Shown piece by piece: positions 1 to 8,933 of a stretch of DNA of 64,000 nt; positions within the stretch are counted from its first letter, which is position 1, and each line of letters begins with the position of its first letter. Origin of the DNA: Streptomyces rishiriensis. Lineage in GTDB: Bacteria; Actinomycetota; Actinomycetes; Streptomycetales; Streptomycetaceae. A program made the translations under genes and the position numbers. Under the pieces are notes generated by a model that saw only the letters and a list, made by a program, of their open reading frames with translations, searched no databases and was not told where the DNA came from. The DNA is taken from the NCBI RefSeq assembly GCF_030815485.1, contig NZ_JAUSWV010000002.1, positions 496,001 through 560,000 on the forward strand, read 5' to 3'.

Positions 1-64
1 TGTACGCCCCGCTCGTTTCGCTTCACTTCGGCGGGGGCGCTGACCGGTCGTGCGTCGGAACGGC

Positions 65-598
65 TCAAGGGCGTGCCTCCAGCACCTCCAGGGCGCCGGT
101 CTCGGTGTCGTAGCTGCGCAGCGTGATGAGCCGAACCGACAGCGGCGGCGCCGGCAGCAATTCGGGAACGTGCCGGCCGACGAAGGCACCTGCCCGCCGG
201 GTACGGCCGAGGGTGACGTGCGGGCTCCAGCGCCCAGGTTCATGAAATGGGTTGAGAGTCCCGGGCGGGCTGTCCGAGGCCACCGCCTCCCACACCCGAC
301 GGTGCAAGTCGGCCAGCGCGGAGTCGAGGTCAAGCGCCCAGGCCAGCACCGAGGTGGGTCTCTCGAAGCGGACCACGCCGGTGAATCGCACCGGGAGCGG
401 CAGGGCGGCGGCCACGTCGGCGAGCTCCCAGCGGATCGGGGCGGTCAGCTCCGGGCAAGCGGCCAGAGTGACGTGCGGGCTGTTGGTCGGTGAGCGGTGG
501 CGCGCCTGACTGGGCAGCCCCGCGTCCGCGAGCCGCCGCCAGGCCTCCCGAACCGCCAGCTCTGCCGCCTCATCCAACAAAAACTCGACCGTGCGCAC
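65..598 (-). CDS. 2'-5' RNA ligase / LigT-like 2H phosphoesterase
   Basis: The 177-residue product carries the two H-x-T motifs that define the 2H phosphoesterase fold, both in the context SPHVTL: H42-V-T44 and H127-V-T129. They are about 85 residues apart, as expected for the two lobes of the fold. Family members open or close 2',3'-cyclic phosphodiester bonds in RNA or small nucleotides in the cytoplasm; the substrate here cannot be told from sequence. The start is a GTG with only a weak purine-rich stretch before it, so a slightly different start is possible. It stands alone with no co-directed neighbour within 150 bases. The fold assignment is firm, the enzymatic role is inference. Confidence 0.85.
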   Translation of the reverse strand: MRTVEFLLDEAAELAVREAWRRLADAGLPSQARHRSPTNSPHVTLAACPELTAPIRWELADVAAALPLPVRFTGVVRFERPTSVLAWALDLDSALADLHRRVWEAVASDSPPGTLNPFHEPGRWSPHVTLGRTRRAGAFVGRHVPELLPAPPLSVRLITLRSYDTETGALEVLEARP

Positions 599-777
599 CG
601 CCGCACCCTACCGGCGAGGCCAGGACCAACAGGAACTCCGGCTCGGCGAGGGGGCACAGGCAGCGGAGCCCACCGGGATTCCACGCAGCCCCGGCCCCGC
701 TGCAGTCGTCTTCGGTGCCCTCATGCAGGCTTCAGCGGCGGGTGCCATCACGCGGCGGACACTCCCTCAGTCGTTCT

Positions 778-963
778 TCAACGGCCATCGCACGGGTCGT
801 CGTCGGCAGGCATCGGGCCGGTGTCGGCCGCCAGGCAGGAGGAGTAGACCCGCGGCGGCGCGAGCCGCGGCTCCGGTTGTGACGCGGCGCCCACGGCAAT
901 GGTCGTCAGGGCACCGACGCAGGTCAGCCCTGCTGTCGCAGCGAGCCACGTTCCGCGTCTCAC
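778..963 (-). CDS. Small exported or membrane protein, second gene of a two-gene unit
   Basis: This is a 61-residue protein with a positively charged start, then one hydrophobic segment (about residues 5-28, WLAATAGLTCVGALTTIAVG), then a short Pro/Asp-rich tail with two more cysteines. Its GTG start overlaps the TGA of the upstream small gene in the classic GTGA arrangement (GTG at 963-961, TGA at 962-960), which strongly suggests translational coupling. I do not recognise a family. The hydrophobic segment could be a signal peptide or a single membrane anchor. Support comes from the overlap and from composition, not from homology. Confidence 0.5.
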   Translation of the reverse strand: MRRGTWLAATAGLTCVGALTTIAVGAASQPEPRLAPPRVYSSCLAADTGPMPADDDPCDGR

Positions 964-1253
964 CGATCGCCACCGAAGTGGTCGCGGAGCTCGTCGAGGC
1001 AGTCGCCCGAGGCGCCGACGCCGCCTCGTGAGAAGGCCAGCACGCCGTCTCCCTCGCCTTCCCGCTCGGCCTTGGCCAACTGCCCCTCGATGTCCGCGAT
1101 GTACTCGGCGCACTCGGCACTGACGGGCTGTTCCGGCTGCGGGTCGGGGGTCGAGGACGCGTTGAGTTCGGCGGTGGCGCCAAGGCCGACCGCGCACAGC
1201 ACCGCCCACGCGGCAATCCACGTGCGGCGGCTCATCCGAATCGGCTTGGGCAT
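960..1253 (-). CDS. Small exported hypothetical protein
   Basis: The 97-residue product has a basic N-terminus (MPKPIRMSRR), a hydrophobic segment at about residues 11-28 and an Ala-rich region that looks like a signal peptide cleavage area. An acidic mature part of about 65 residues follows, with two cysteines (C48 and C84) that could pair. An internal ATG (M7) is an alternative start. It is the first gene of a two-gene unit, its stop overlapping the next start. No family is recognised; it is probably a cell-surface or secreted small protein. Confidence 0.6.
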   Translation of the reverse strand: MPKPIRMSRRTWIAAWAVLCAVGLGATAELNASSTPDPQPEQPVSAECAEYIADIEGQLAKAEREGEGDGVLAFSRGGVGASGDCLDELRDHFGGDR

Positions 1254-2010
1254 CCACGCATCCTACGAGCGCCGACGGACAGTCGTGGGCACCGGTCGGG
1301 ACGGAGGACGTGATCTGCAAGCGGCTCACCGATGTCCACCAGCCGTCGGTGAGGTGCGGAGCCGGCAGGAGTACAAGGTAGGCGAGACGGGCGAGTCGTC
1401 GGTGGCCATGACTCCCGTACACGAAGAAGGCGCCGGGCGGGCTCGCGCATCGCCCGGCCGGCACCGGCAACTGGCGTCCTGCCGTGCACGATGCGGTCCC
1501 GACGGACCTTTGAGGGCTCGGCGGGCCGTGCGGGTGAGCGGATCGGTCGCGGTCGGGGCCGGCCCGCTCAATCGCCGTGCAGCGTGCGGGAGATGCATTC
1601 ACCGCCAGGACGAGTGCCACGACGGTCAGACCCGCGCGGCGGGGGCGATGGCGCGCCAGGCGAAGGGAGGCCGGTCATCACAATTGACCGGGTCTCAGGA
1701 CCTTTTGCCAATGTCAGGTAAACCTGGTGTGCGTTTGTGGCCTTCGCTGTGTACGTTCTGTGCCGGGGAGCGAACATCACCACCGCGTGTCTGCCGCCGA
1801 CGTCATGGAAGTCGACCGGCCGTGGACTGCTGTGGGCACGGGTGGTCGCAGATCTCGTATCTGCCTGTCCGCCGTGCGAAGGGGCTGTTCCGTGGTCACG
1901 TCATCCGCGCGCGGATCGGCGCCGCTTCCCATGTCCCGCCCGTCGCCGACCGTCCGGACCCGGCACACCCCCGTTGTCCGGGAGCCGTACGCGGCCGACC
2001 CGGCACAGTG
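1254..2010. other. 757-base stretch without a convincing gene
   Basis: Open frames here have arginine/proline-rich translations typical of out-of-frame GC-rich DNA. A frame continuous with the FG-GAP gene extends back to 1072, but it has no credible start and its composition changes sharply at about 2010. A possible -35 (TTGACC, 1684-1689) lies near the middle. It presumably contains the promoters of the two flanking transcription units. Confidence 0.4.
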
Positions 2011-5000
2011 ATGTCGATGTCCTCTCCTCGCCCTGGAGGCCGTGTGGCCCGCCGTACTTCCGCCCGTCTCGTCGTCGCCGCGCTCGCGGTGCTCACCGCG
2101 ATCACCGGTCCGCTCCCGGTCGCCGCCTCGGCGGCCGCGGACGGGAGCACCGACACTCCTCTCTCGGGCGAGAAGGTCTTCCAGTCGGACCGCTACCTGC
2201 CACGTCGGGATGTGATCCAATCCGCCGGACCGAGCGGCTATCTGCATGCCCAGGAAGGCCGTTCCGGCCTGCTGTGGACGGCGTACGGCACCGGCACGAC
2301 GACCGAGCTGGGCACCCTGTCACAGGCCGCGATCCCCGGTTACCTCGGATCGTCGTCCGACATCGTGACCGAGGTCGTCTCGCGCACCGCGAAGGTCGTC
2401 CTGCGGGACATGGCCACCGGCACCACCACGGACGTCGCGATCACCCACGGCAGTTACTGGGCCACCTACGGCGCCCATGTACTGACCCAGGCACGGGACG
2501 CCGACGGAAACCGTGTGCTGTGGCTGTTCGGCGGCGACGCACGGGCCGACGGCAGCCTCGTCGACGGCTGGCCGACCGGCATCACCGCCAACTTCACCGT
2601 CCTGGGCGGCGACGACGCCACCGCCGTCATCAGCTACGCCCTCGACGGCACGCGCCACCTGGCGCTGGTCGACCTGGCAGCGGCGAAGGTCACCGCCGAC
2701 GTGACGGTCGCCGCCACGCCGACCACGGTCGCCCTGAGCGCCGACCGCCTGGTCTGGTACGCGTACGGCGCCACGGCGCACGTCCTGGACCGGGCCGACC
2801 TGTCCGCCCCGGATACCACGGTCGCGTTGCCCGGCACCGAAGGCACTCCACAGCTGGGCATCGCCGGCCGCTGGCTGGTGGTGGCCCGTTCGGTGCCGTC
2901 GCTGCCCGGAAACCTCGTCGACAAGTCCGGTGAGCCGCTGAGCGCCGTTCCCCTGGCGGGCGGCGACGCGGTCACCCTCCTGCGGCACGCGAGCACATCG
3001 CTCACACCGACCCCGGACGGCGGCTTGCTGGCCGTGGGCGGCGCCGACTCCGGGCACTGGTCGGTGCACAAGGTCACCGACACCGGCGCGGGGTCGCCGG
3101 CCCTGACGGAAGTGACCCCCGTGCCGCCGGTCGCCGCCAGAATCGACCGCCTCTCTCTGCAAAACGGCACCCTGGCCACCGACGAGAGAGACAGCAGCTT
3201 CCTGAACGCCTTCTACACCCGCCCGATCTCCGCCGACGGAACACCGGGCACGCCGACCTGGCGGACCTGGAAGCACGAGCAGGCCGGTCCGTACGCCACC
3301 GGCGACGGCCGCGCCGTGGAATTCGTCGCCGACGTCAACCCCGACGTCGGTTCGTCCGTGGCCTCCATCGACCGCTCCGACACGGCGGGCGCCTTCTACC
3401 TTCCCTCGGTCGCTGGCAGCGTCCTGGACATCACCGGCCGCTACGCGGTCGTCAACGGCTCCTCGCCGGCCCGGCAGTACGTGGGCGACCTCGGCGTCTA
3501 CACCGACCTTCGGCCCATCGTCACCCGTTCCGTCACCGCCGCCTCGGTCTGGGGGACCGAGCTGTGGACGCCGGGCGCCACCGCGGGCACTGTCACCGGC
3601 AAGGACCTCAAGACGGGCAAGGCGATCTCCACCGTCAGCACCGGCGCCCCCTGCATCCCCCAGGAGCTCCAGGCCGTGGGCCGCTGGATCTACTGGTCGT
3701 GCGGCACCACCGCAACCGCAGGCGTCTTCGACCGCACGGCCAAGAAGAACATCCCCGTCCCGTCCGGCGAGGCGCTGCTCGGCGACGGCTATCTCGTACG
3801 CCATGACACCTCGGCCGGGGCGCTCCTGCTCACCGCCTTCGCCGACGGCACGGCCGCCACCCGGAAGATCGGCGACCTCGCGGCGGGCGGCGCCGACCTG
3901 CGCGGGGTGACCTGGACGGTGGACAAGTTCGGCGGGCCCGCCGCCTACGTCGACGCAGCCAACCGCATCCACCTGGTGCCCAGCGGGGCCGCCACCCAGC
4001 CGCTCGGCGCCATCGAGTCCGACGCGACCGACAACGCAGCCGAGAGCAGCGCCGCCACCGCCCCTTGGTGGCAGTGGCGCGGACTGCTTTCCAAGCCCGC
4101 CGCCTCCTGGACGGCCACCCTCACCAGCAAGGCAACGGGCCGAGTGGTCCGTACGTTCACCGGGGGCGAGGTGGACGGCACGCTCACCGCGCGATGGAAC
4201 CTACGCGACACAGAGGGCGCGCTCGTGCCCAACGGCACGTACACCTTCAAGCTCACCGCCCCGCCCGCCGACGGCTCCGGCGTGCCGCTGACCGTGTCCC
4301 GCACGGTGACCCTGTCCACCGGCGCCACGGTGCTCCACGACTACACCAGCAGCGGCTCCCGCGCGCCCGACGGCATCGGCGACGTCCTGACGCTCTCCAC
4401 CTCCGGGGTGATCTCCTACCGGCCCGGCAACGGGGCGGGCGGCCTCAACGCGGCCATATCCGCCACGGGTTGGCCCTCCACGGTGACCCTCGTCCCCTTC
4501 GGCGACCTGAACGGCGACCGCCGCGGCGACATCCTCGTGCGGTTCGCCACCGGCGAGCTGCGCGTGTACCGGACCGCGCGCGGCCAGGCCCTCACCCCGA
4601 GCACCCCGCACATCTCTCTCGGCACCGGCTGGAACCAGTACAACGTGCTCACCTCGCCCGGCGACATCACAGGCGACGGTCTGGCGGACCTGATCGCCCG
4701 CAAGTCGTCGACCGGCGAGGTGTTCCTCTACAAGGGCACGAGCGCGGGGAAGCTGTCGGCGCGCGTCCGCATCGCGGCGAACTGGTCGGCCTACAAGAAG
4801 ATCGTGGGCGTCGGCGACTTCACCGGCGACGGCCGCGGCGACCTCCTCGTCCAGGACAAGCGCAACACCCTGTGGCGCTACGCCGGCAACGGCACCGGCG
4901 GCTTCACCGCACCGGTGAAGGTGGCGATCGGCTGGGGTGCGTCGTACAACGCCGTGGCCGGCGTCGGCGACGTCACCGGCGACGGCAAGGCCGACGTCAT

Positions 5001-5112
5001 CGCCCGTGACACCTCGGGCAACGTCTGGCGCTACACCGGCAACGGAAAGGGATCCTTCGGCGTCCGCGTGAAGATCGCCACAGGCTGGGGTGCGTTCAAG
5101 AGCATCCTGTGA
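2011..5112 (+). CDS. Large secreted FG-GAP/VCBS-repeat protein with FlgD-like Ig domain
   Basis: The product is about 1033 residues. It has a Sec-type signal sequence (RRTSARLVVAALAVLTAITG followed by an Ala-rich cleavage region). A long beta-propeller-like region with repeated short TxD/xGG strands follows. A FlgD-type Ig-like segment comes at roughly residues 700-770 (ending NGTYTFKL), and at least four C-terminal FG-GAP/VCBS repeats from about residue 830 carry calcium-loop signatures such as DLNGDRRGD, DITGDGLAD, DFTGDGRGD and DVTGDGKAD. Such proteins are secreted and often act in adhesion or carbohydrate binding; no catalytic motif is seen. The start could be ATG 2011 or GTG 2044, which has GGAGG four bases upstream; both retain the signal peptide. 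A strong terminator follows the stop. Confidence 0.85.
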   Translation: MSMSSPRPGGRVARRTSARLVVAALAVLTAITGPLPVAASAAADGSTDTPLSGEKVFQSDRYLPRRDVIQSAGPSGYLHAQEGRSGLLWTAYGTGTTTELGTLSQAAIPGYLGSSSDIVTEVVSRTAKVVLRDMATGTTTDVAITHGSYWATYGAHVLTQARDADGNRVLWLFGGDARADGSLVDGWPTGITANFTVLGGDDATAVISYALDGTRHLALVDLAAAKVTADVTVAATPTTVALSADRLVWYAYGATAHVLDRADLSAPDTTVALPGTEGTPQLGIAGRWLVVARSVPSLPGNLVDKSGEPLSAVPLAGGDAVTLLRHASTSLTPTPDGGLLAVGGADSGHWSVHKVTDTGAGSPALTEVTPVPPVAARIDRLSLQNGTLATDERDSSFLNAFYTRPISADGTPGTPTWRTWKHEQAGPYATGDGRAVEFVADVNPDVGSSVASIDRSDTAGAFYLPSVAGSVLDITGRYAVVNGSSPARQYVGDLGVYTDLRPIVTRSVTAASVWGTELWTPGATAGTVTGKDLKTGKAISTVSTGAPCIPQELQAVGRWIYWSCGTTATAGVFDRTAKKNIPVPSGEALLGDGYLVRHDTSAGALLLTAFADGTAATRKIGDLAAGGADLRGVTWTVDKFGGPAAYVDAANRIHLVPSGAATQPLGAIESDATDNAAESSAATAPWWQWRGLLSKPAASWTATLTSKATGRVVRTFTGGEVDGTLTARWNLRDTEGALVPNGTYTFKLTAPPADGSGVPLTVSRTVTLSTGATVLHDYTSSGSRAPDGIGDVLTLSTSGVISYRPGNGAGGLNAAISATGWPSTVTLVPFGDLNGDRRGDILVRFATGELRVYRTARGQALTPSTPHISLGTGWNQYNVLTSPGDITGDGLADLIARKSSTGEVFLYKGTSAGKLSARVRIAANWSAYKKIVGVGDFTGDGRGDLLVQDKRNTLWRYAGNGTGGFTAPVKVAIGWGASYNAVAGVGDVTGDGKADVIARDTSGNVWRYTGNGKGSFGVRVKIATGWGAFKSIL

Positions 5113-5131
5113 CGCACCTCAGCGCACCGAA

Positions 5132-5178
5132 GCTCCGGACGACGCGGAGGCCTGTCCTACCGCCGCGTCGTCCGGAGC
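5132..5178. terminator. Strong bidirectional terminator hairpin
   Basis: A perfect 16-bp stem (GCTCCGGACGACGCGG at 5132-5147 with its complement at 5163-5178) encloses a 15-base loop. It lies 19 bases after the FG-GAP stop and between that gene and the convergent peptidase E gene, so it can serve both. Confidence 0.85.
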
Positions 5179-5237
5179 CTTCGTGCGCGCCGGCGGGGGA
5201 CGCGCCGGCATGATTCACCTGCCGGTCAGTCCCGCAG

Positions 5238-5906
5238 TCACGGATGGAACCGCCACCGGCCTTCAGAAACGACGTCCACCTTGCCGTCCCTGACGCGCAC
5301 GGCCGTCTCGTCGTCGATGAAGTAGATCGGGAAGTCCGCCCGTGCAGCGATGCGATCGGCCCAGGCGTCGTCCCGCTCGGGGAAGTCCGGCGAGTACAGG
5401 TGAGGCTTGAGATACCAGTCGAAGAGGCCGAACGGCGGCTCCACGGCCGTCGCACCGAGCGCGTGGAGGTCAGCGGTGTCCCCGATGACGTCGGCGGAGT
5501 GTCCGGTGAGATGACGGCTGAAGATCATCGATCCGGCGCTGACCCCCACATAGACCCGGTTCTCCAGCGCCTCCAGGAAGCCGTCCGCCAGGCCGTTGCC
5601 GGTGATGCTGCGCGCGAGGTGGTAGTGGCTGCCGCCCTCGACATAGATGACGTCGGCGTGGAGCAGCCGGTCGAGCACCGTCTGCCGGGGCAGGCCGTTC
5701 AGCTCCAGGACGTCGAACTCCCGCCAGCCGAGGCCGTGGAGCCGGTTCATGTCCGCGACGAACCACCCATGGTCCCCGGGCTCGGCGACCGATGCGGTGG
5801 GAACGAACACGATGTTCGCCGATCCGAACGGTTTCCCCAGCATGTCCCGCAGCGCGTCCCGCAGTGTCTCGTTGCGCAGGCCACTCGCCGTCAACAGAAA
5901 GTTCAT
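5238..5906 (-). CDS. pepE: Peptidase E (S51 family aspartyl dipeptidase-like)
   Basis: The 222-residue product matches the peptidase S51 pattern: a Rossmann-like start (MNFLLTASGLRN), the VIYVEGGSHYHL loop, and the nucleophile elbow GVSAGSMIFS with Ser123 as the likely catalytic serine. A downstream LKPHLYSP segment is likely to provide the histidine. PepE enzymes hydrolyse N-terminal Asp-X dipeptides in the cytoplasm, and some relatives act on cyanophycin or other peptides. An upstream in-frame ATG at 5942 would add 12 residues unlike the family, so the start at 5906 is chosen. The gene is monocistronic and converges on the FG-GAP gene. Confidence 0.85.
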   Translation of the reverse strand: MNFLLTASGLRNETLRDALRDMLGKPFGSANIVFVPTASVAEPGDHGWFVADMNRLHGLGWREFDVLELNGLPRQTVLDRLLHADVIYVEGGSHYHLARSITGNGLADGFLEALENRVYVGVSAGSMIFSRHLTGHSADVIGDTADLHALGATAVEPPFGLFDWYLKPHLYSPDFPERDDAWADRIAARADFPIYFIDDETAVRVRDGKVDVVSEGRWRFHP

Positions 5907-6298
5907 CGGGCGAGCCAAGCACGGCTGACCATGCACGCGCAACGAACTTAGGGCGCACCTACCGTCATGGCATGGCCGTATCAGAAACAGGCAGACTCAC
6001 AGCAAGCCCGCCAGCGACCGCTGAACTCGGCTCGGCCTGGCCACGCACGCTGAACTCAAAGGCCCTTCGTCGTGCACCGGGCGCGGTGGCGTACTTCTGA
6101 TCATGTCGCAGACCCCGAGCCACCACCGCCGCCCGGTACGGACGTGCCCGTGCTCCGTCTTCCACGGCCCGTACCGCTCGGGCCCCCTGGCAACCCCGGA
6201 ACCTGGTTTACTCGGCCAGTCCCAGGCTCACGGGGTGTAGGAACGACCGTGGCTCCTGCCCAGGTGTGCAGGCCCCGCGCTTTTTCGTTCCTCAGCCC
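5907..6298. other. Intergenic, no gene seen
   Basis: These 392 bases lie upstream of the minus-strand peptidase gene and downstream of the small minus-strand gene at 6299-6541. The short frames present are Arg/Ala/Pro-rich and lack ribosome sites. I see no convincing RNA element. Confidence 0.4.
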
Positions 6299-6541
6299 TC
6301 AGCTGACAGCCGGGCCCGCTTCCTCGGTGCCTGACAGGTCGGCCAGGAACTGATGGCACCGGGCGGCACGTTCCGAGTCCTGTTCCATGACGGATCGGAA
6401 GAAATCAGCTATCTCCTTCTTCCCGGCGTTCTCCGCGTCGCGCACGTACTGACCGTAATCGTGCCCAGCCTTCAACGAGTGGTACTGCACGGATATGAGG
6501 TCGTACACGACGTCACTGAATCCCGTTTCACCTGTCGCCAT
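6299..6541 (-). CDS. Small acidic all-helical protein, ferritin-like in pattern
   Basis: This 80-residue protein starts at an ATG preceded by an excellent site (AGGAGGACTC then ATG), which decides the start over a longer upstream frame. The sequence is helical and charged (DLISVQYHSLKAGHDYGQYV, then IADFFRSVMEQDSERAARCH) and resembles two helices of a rubrerythrin/ferritin-like bundle, including a Y-x-x-x-x-A-G-H-D and an EQDSERAARCH segment. It is too short for a complete four-helix ferritin, so it may dimerise. Function is unknown; the ferritin-like idea is inference from pattern only. Confidence 0.7.
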   Translation of the reverse strand: MATGETGFSDVVYDLISVQYHSLKAGHDYGQYVRDAENAGKKEIADFFRSVMEQDSERAARCHQFLADLSGTEEAGPAVS

Positions 6542-6849
6542 GAGTCCTCCTTGTACGAAAAGCGGAACGACGACCGAGTAACACCGCCCCGGCACCTTGA
6601 AACCACATCTCGTCGTACACGGACCACAGGACAGCGGCGCAGCAAGAAGCGGCGCTCGGGGCCGGAATCTCGCGGACCGGGCCGCCTCGGGGGCCGGCGT
6701 GGGCCAGGCGGTGAAACAGCTGGCCAAGGCGTCCGGCCAGGGTGCGCGTCTGTTCACGGTCCGGGCTGACTCCGCCAGCCTCACCGATCTCGACCGCTCG
6801 GCCGCCCTGATCCGGGAACGCCACGGACGTCGGTCATGCCGGCCGGCAT
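6542..6849. other. Intergenic, no gene seen
   Basis: These 308 bases separate the MmyB-type regulator (upstream on the minus strand) from the small helical gene. One plus-strand frame (about 6660-6840) has a mildly protein-like translation but no ribosome site and no recognised family. I do not call it. Confidence 0.35.
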
Positions 6850-7689
6850 TCAGGGGGTGAGCTGCTGGTCCCCTATGACGGAGAGCAGTTCGAGTTTGCT
6901 GTGGCTCTCCGTGCCGGGGCGGGTGGTCAGCACCACCAGGGTCTGGGCGCGGTTCTCCGTGAACAGGATCTGGGCGTCGACGTCGATGCGGCCGAGTGCG
7001 GGATGGAGGATGATCTTGCAGTCGTCGTAGCGCTGGGCGACCTCCTGAAGTTCCCACATGCGGACGAACTCGATGCTGTGTTCCTGAAGTTCGGCAACGA
7101 TCTGGGCGGCTCGGGGGGTGTCGCTGCCGGCTGTCAGCGCGGCCCGCAGGCGGGCTGCCTGGGCACGGCCGTGGCGTTCGTGGGTCTCCTCGGGAACCAT
7201 CAGACGTTCGGCCGGATCCATGAACCAGCGGTAGTAACCGCTGCGGGCCAGACCGGTGTGGCGGGTCTGGTCGCCGAGCAGCGCCACGGCCAAGGGGTTC
7301 ATCGCGAGAGTGTCGAACAGATCGGTCTGCACCAGGGCCGGAGAGTCGTCCAGGCGGTCCAGGACCCGCATCAGCGTCGGGCTGACATGTTCGGAGCGCT
7401 GGAAACGGGCCGGGGCGTTGTGGCCGAGGAGGACGAAGAGATGGTCGCGTTCGTCCAGGGACAGCCGCAGCGCCCGGGCGAGAGCCGTGGTGATCTGGAG
7501 GGAGGGCTGCGGAGCACGCTGCTGTTCCAGCCGGGCGTAGTAGTCGGTGGACATGCCGGCGAGCTGGGCGACCTCCTCACGGCGCAGCCCCCGCGTACGC
7601 CTGCGCGGCCCCTCGACCAGCCCGACGTCGCGGGGGCGCAGCTCCTCGCGCCGACGGCGCAGGAATTCCGCCAGTTCCTTCTTGTCCAT
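6850..7689 (-). CDS. XRE-family regulator with MmyB-like ligand-binding domain
   Basis: The 279-residue product has an N-terminal XRE helix-turn-helix at about residues 34-75 (GLRREEVAQLAGMSTDYYARLE), the signature of the actinobacterial MmyB regulators, followed by a PAS-like effector domain of about 180 residues (DRLDDSPALVQTDLFDTLAMN). Known family members often control a neighbouring oxidoreductase and may bind fatty-acid-like ligands. The start at 7689 (MDKKELAEFL) follows GAGGATGAAGGC; the longer frame upstream is not family-like. An SDR gene lies upstream on the same strand, and a 22-bp near-identical element occurs before both genes, which argues for shared control and autoregulation. 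Confidence 0.9.
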   Translation of the reverse strand: MDKKELAEFLRRRREELRPRDVGLVEGPRRRTRGLRREEVAQLAGMSTDYYARLEQQRAPQPSLQITTALARALRLSLDERDHLFVLLGHNAPARFQRSEHVSPTLMRVLDRLDDSPALVQTDLFDTLAMNPLAVALLGDQTRHTGLARSGYYRWFMDPAERLMVPEETHERHGRAQAARLRAALTAGSDTPRAAQIVAELQEHSIEFVRMWELQEVAQRYDDCKIILHPALGRIDVDAQILFTENRAQTLVVLTTRPGTESHSKLELLSVIGDQQLTP

Positions 7690-7721
7690 GCCTTCATCCT
7701 CGCCGCATCGCGTCCGACTAT

Positions 7722-7743
7722 CCAGAGACCACCGATCCATGGA
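7722..7743 (-). promoter_or_regulatory. Putative operator, copy 1 (regulator promoter)
   Basis: On the minus strand this 22-bp element begins TCCATGGATCGG and ends CTGG. It lies 33-54 bases upstream of the MmyB-type regulator start. A copy with two transitions occurs at 9024-9045 in opposite orientation. The core TCCATGGA is itself a palindrome. It is the likely binding site of the regulator encoded next to it. Confidence 0.55.
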
Positions 7744-8183
7744 TGAGCAGTCCTCTCCCACCCGAGCGAAACCGCCTGACGGGCGACGGCCGACGCCGGG
7801 GGCGCTCGCAGGGAGCCGCCCCGATGGTCACCTGCCCTGCGTGGCCGCGGGGAAAGTCGCCGGCTGTCGGAGGTGCAGCGCAGGCTGTGGGCATGGAAGG
7901 CGGCCCGTGGCGGCGGTCCCGTCGAGGACGCCCAGCGCATGGGACGGCCCGCCCCTCGCCTCGTCGCCCGGCCCGCCGACACGACGATGTTCGCCGGGCG
8001 CTCGCGTGCCCGTCGGCACTCAGGCCGGAGCCGGTCGCCTCCAGTGCGACGACCGGGGGGAAGCGGAAGGCGCTTCCTTACCGTTCCGCGTCTTCGGTGC
8101 CGGCCACCCGAGGCGGGCCCAGCTCGCGTTCGTCCGTGAGGTGGCCCAACAGGGTCCGCCCGCGTGCCGTCGTCACTGGTCGG
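7744..8183. other. Intergenic, no gene seen
   Basis: About 440 bases lie between the regulator operator and the SDR stop. All frames have low-complexity Arg/Pro/Ser translations. I see no ribosome site followed by a plausible protein. Confidence 0.35.
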
Positions 8184-8933
8184 TCAGCTGCCACTGATCA
8201 TGGCGAGGACGTTGTCGTAGGAGCCGTTGACCTCCGCGTCGCGGATGAACCTGGCTCGCTCGACGACGAGCTCCTTCGCGTCGGGCTGCTCGCGCAGCAG
8301 GTCGAGGGCCTCGGTGAGGAAGTCGTCCAACGGCATGGCGTGATCGTCGTCCTGCTGGCCCAGCAGGGTCGTGCGCACGCCCGGCGGGACCACCTCGATC
8401 ACCTGGACGCCCGCGTCGGCACCGGCGAGTTGGACGCGCAGGCTCTCGGAGAAGGAGTGCAGCGCGGCCTTGGTCGCGCTGTAGGTCGGGGTGCTCGGGA
8501 ACGGTACGAACGCCAAGGCCGAGGTGACGTTCATGACGACCGCGTCGTCCCTGCCCACCAGCAGGGACAGGAAGGCATACGTCATCCGGATCGTGCCGAG
8601 CAGGTTGACCGTGACGTGATCCTCGGCGGCCGTGAGTCCGGCCGGGTCGAGGAGGTGTTCCCGCAGCATGATGCCGGCGTTGTTGACCAGGACGTTCAGC
8701 CCCGGGTGGCTCGCCGCCAGGGTCTCACGGGCCCGGGCGATCGAGTCGGGGTCCGCGACATCGAGGACGAGCGCGTCGATGCCCGGGTGCTCGGCCGTGA
8801 TCTCGTCGAGGAGTTCCTTGCGCCGCCCGGCGACGATCACTTTGTTGCCGGCCTCGTGCAGGCGCAGAGCCAGGCCCAGCCCGATGCCCGAGGTACCGCC
8901 GGTGATCAGGATCGTGTTGCCGGTCATCTTCAT
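8184..8933 (-). CDS. Short-chain dehydrogenase/reductase (DltE-like)
   Basis: The 249-residue product is a classical SDR. It has the cofactor loop TGGTSGIG (residues 11-18), NNAG (84-87), and catalytic Ser138, Tyr151 and Lys155 in the YSATK motif. It most resembles DltE/YciK-type SDRs in layout, with SALAFVPFPSTPTYSATKAAL around the active site. It is a cytoplasmic NAD(P)-dependent oxidoreductase of unknown substrate. The start at 8933 is supported by AAGGAGCGAGACCCC before the ATG; the next ATG two codons in is also possible. It lies upstream of an MmyB-type regulator on the same strand with a shared putative operator, a common pairing for this regulator family. Confidence 0.9.
   Translation of the reverse strand: MKMTGNTILITGGTSGIGLGLALRLHEAGNKVIVAGRRKELLDEITAEHPGIDALVLDVADPDSIARARETLAASHPGLNVLVNNAGIMLREHLLDPAGLTAAEDHVTVNLLGTIRMTYAFLSLLVGRDDAVVMNVTSALAFVPFPSTPTYSATKAALHSFSESLRVQLAGADAGVQVIEVVPPGVRTTLLGQQDDDHAMPLDDFLTEALDLLREQPDAKELVVERARFIRDAEVNGSYDNVLAMISGS

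Noticed and set aside
1072..2010. Upstream extension of the FG-GAP frame
   Set aside because: The open frame is a GC-rich artefact: composition changes abruptly at about 2010, and the signal peptide begins there.
2320..3972. 550-residue minus-strand frame opposite the FG-GAP gene
   Set aside because: The Gly/Arg/Val-rich translation mirrors the codon usage of the real gene on the other strand.
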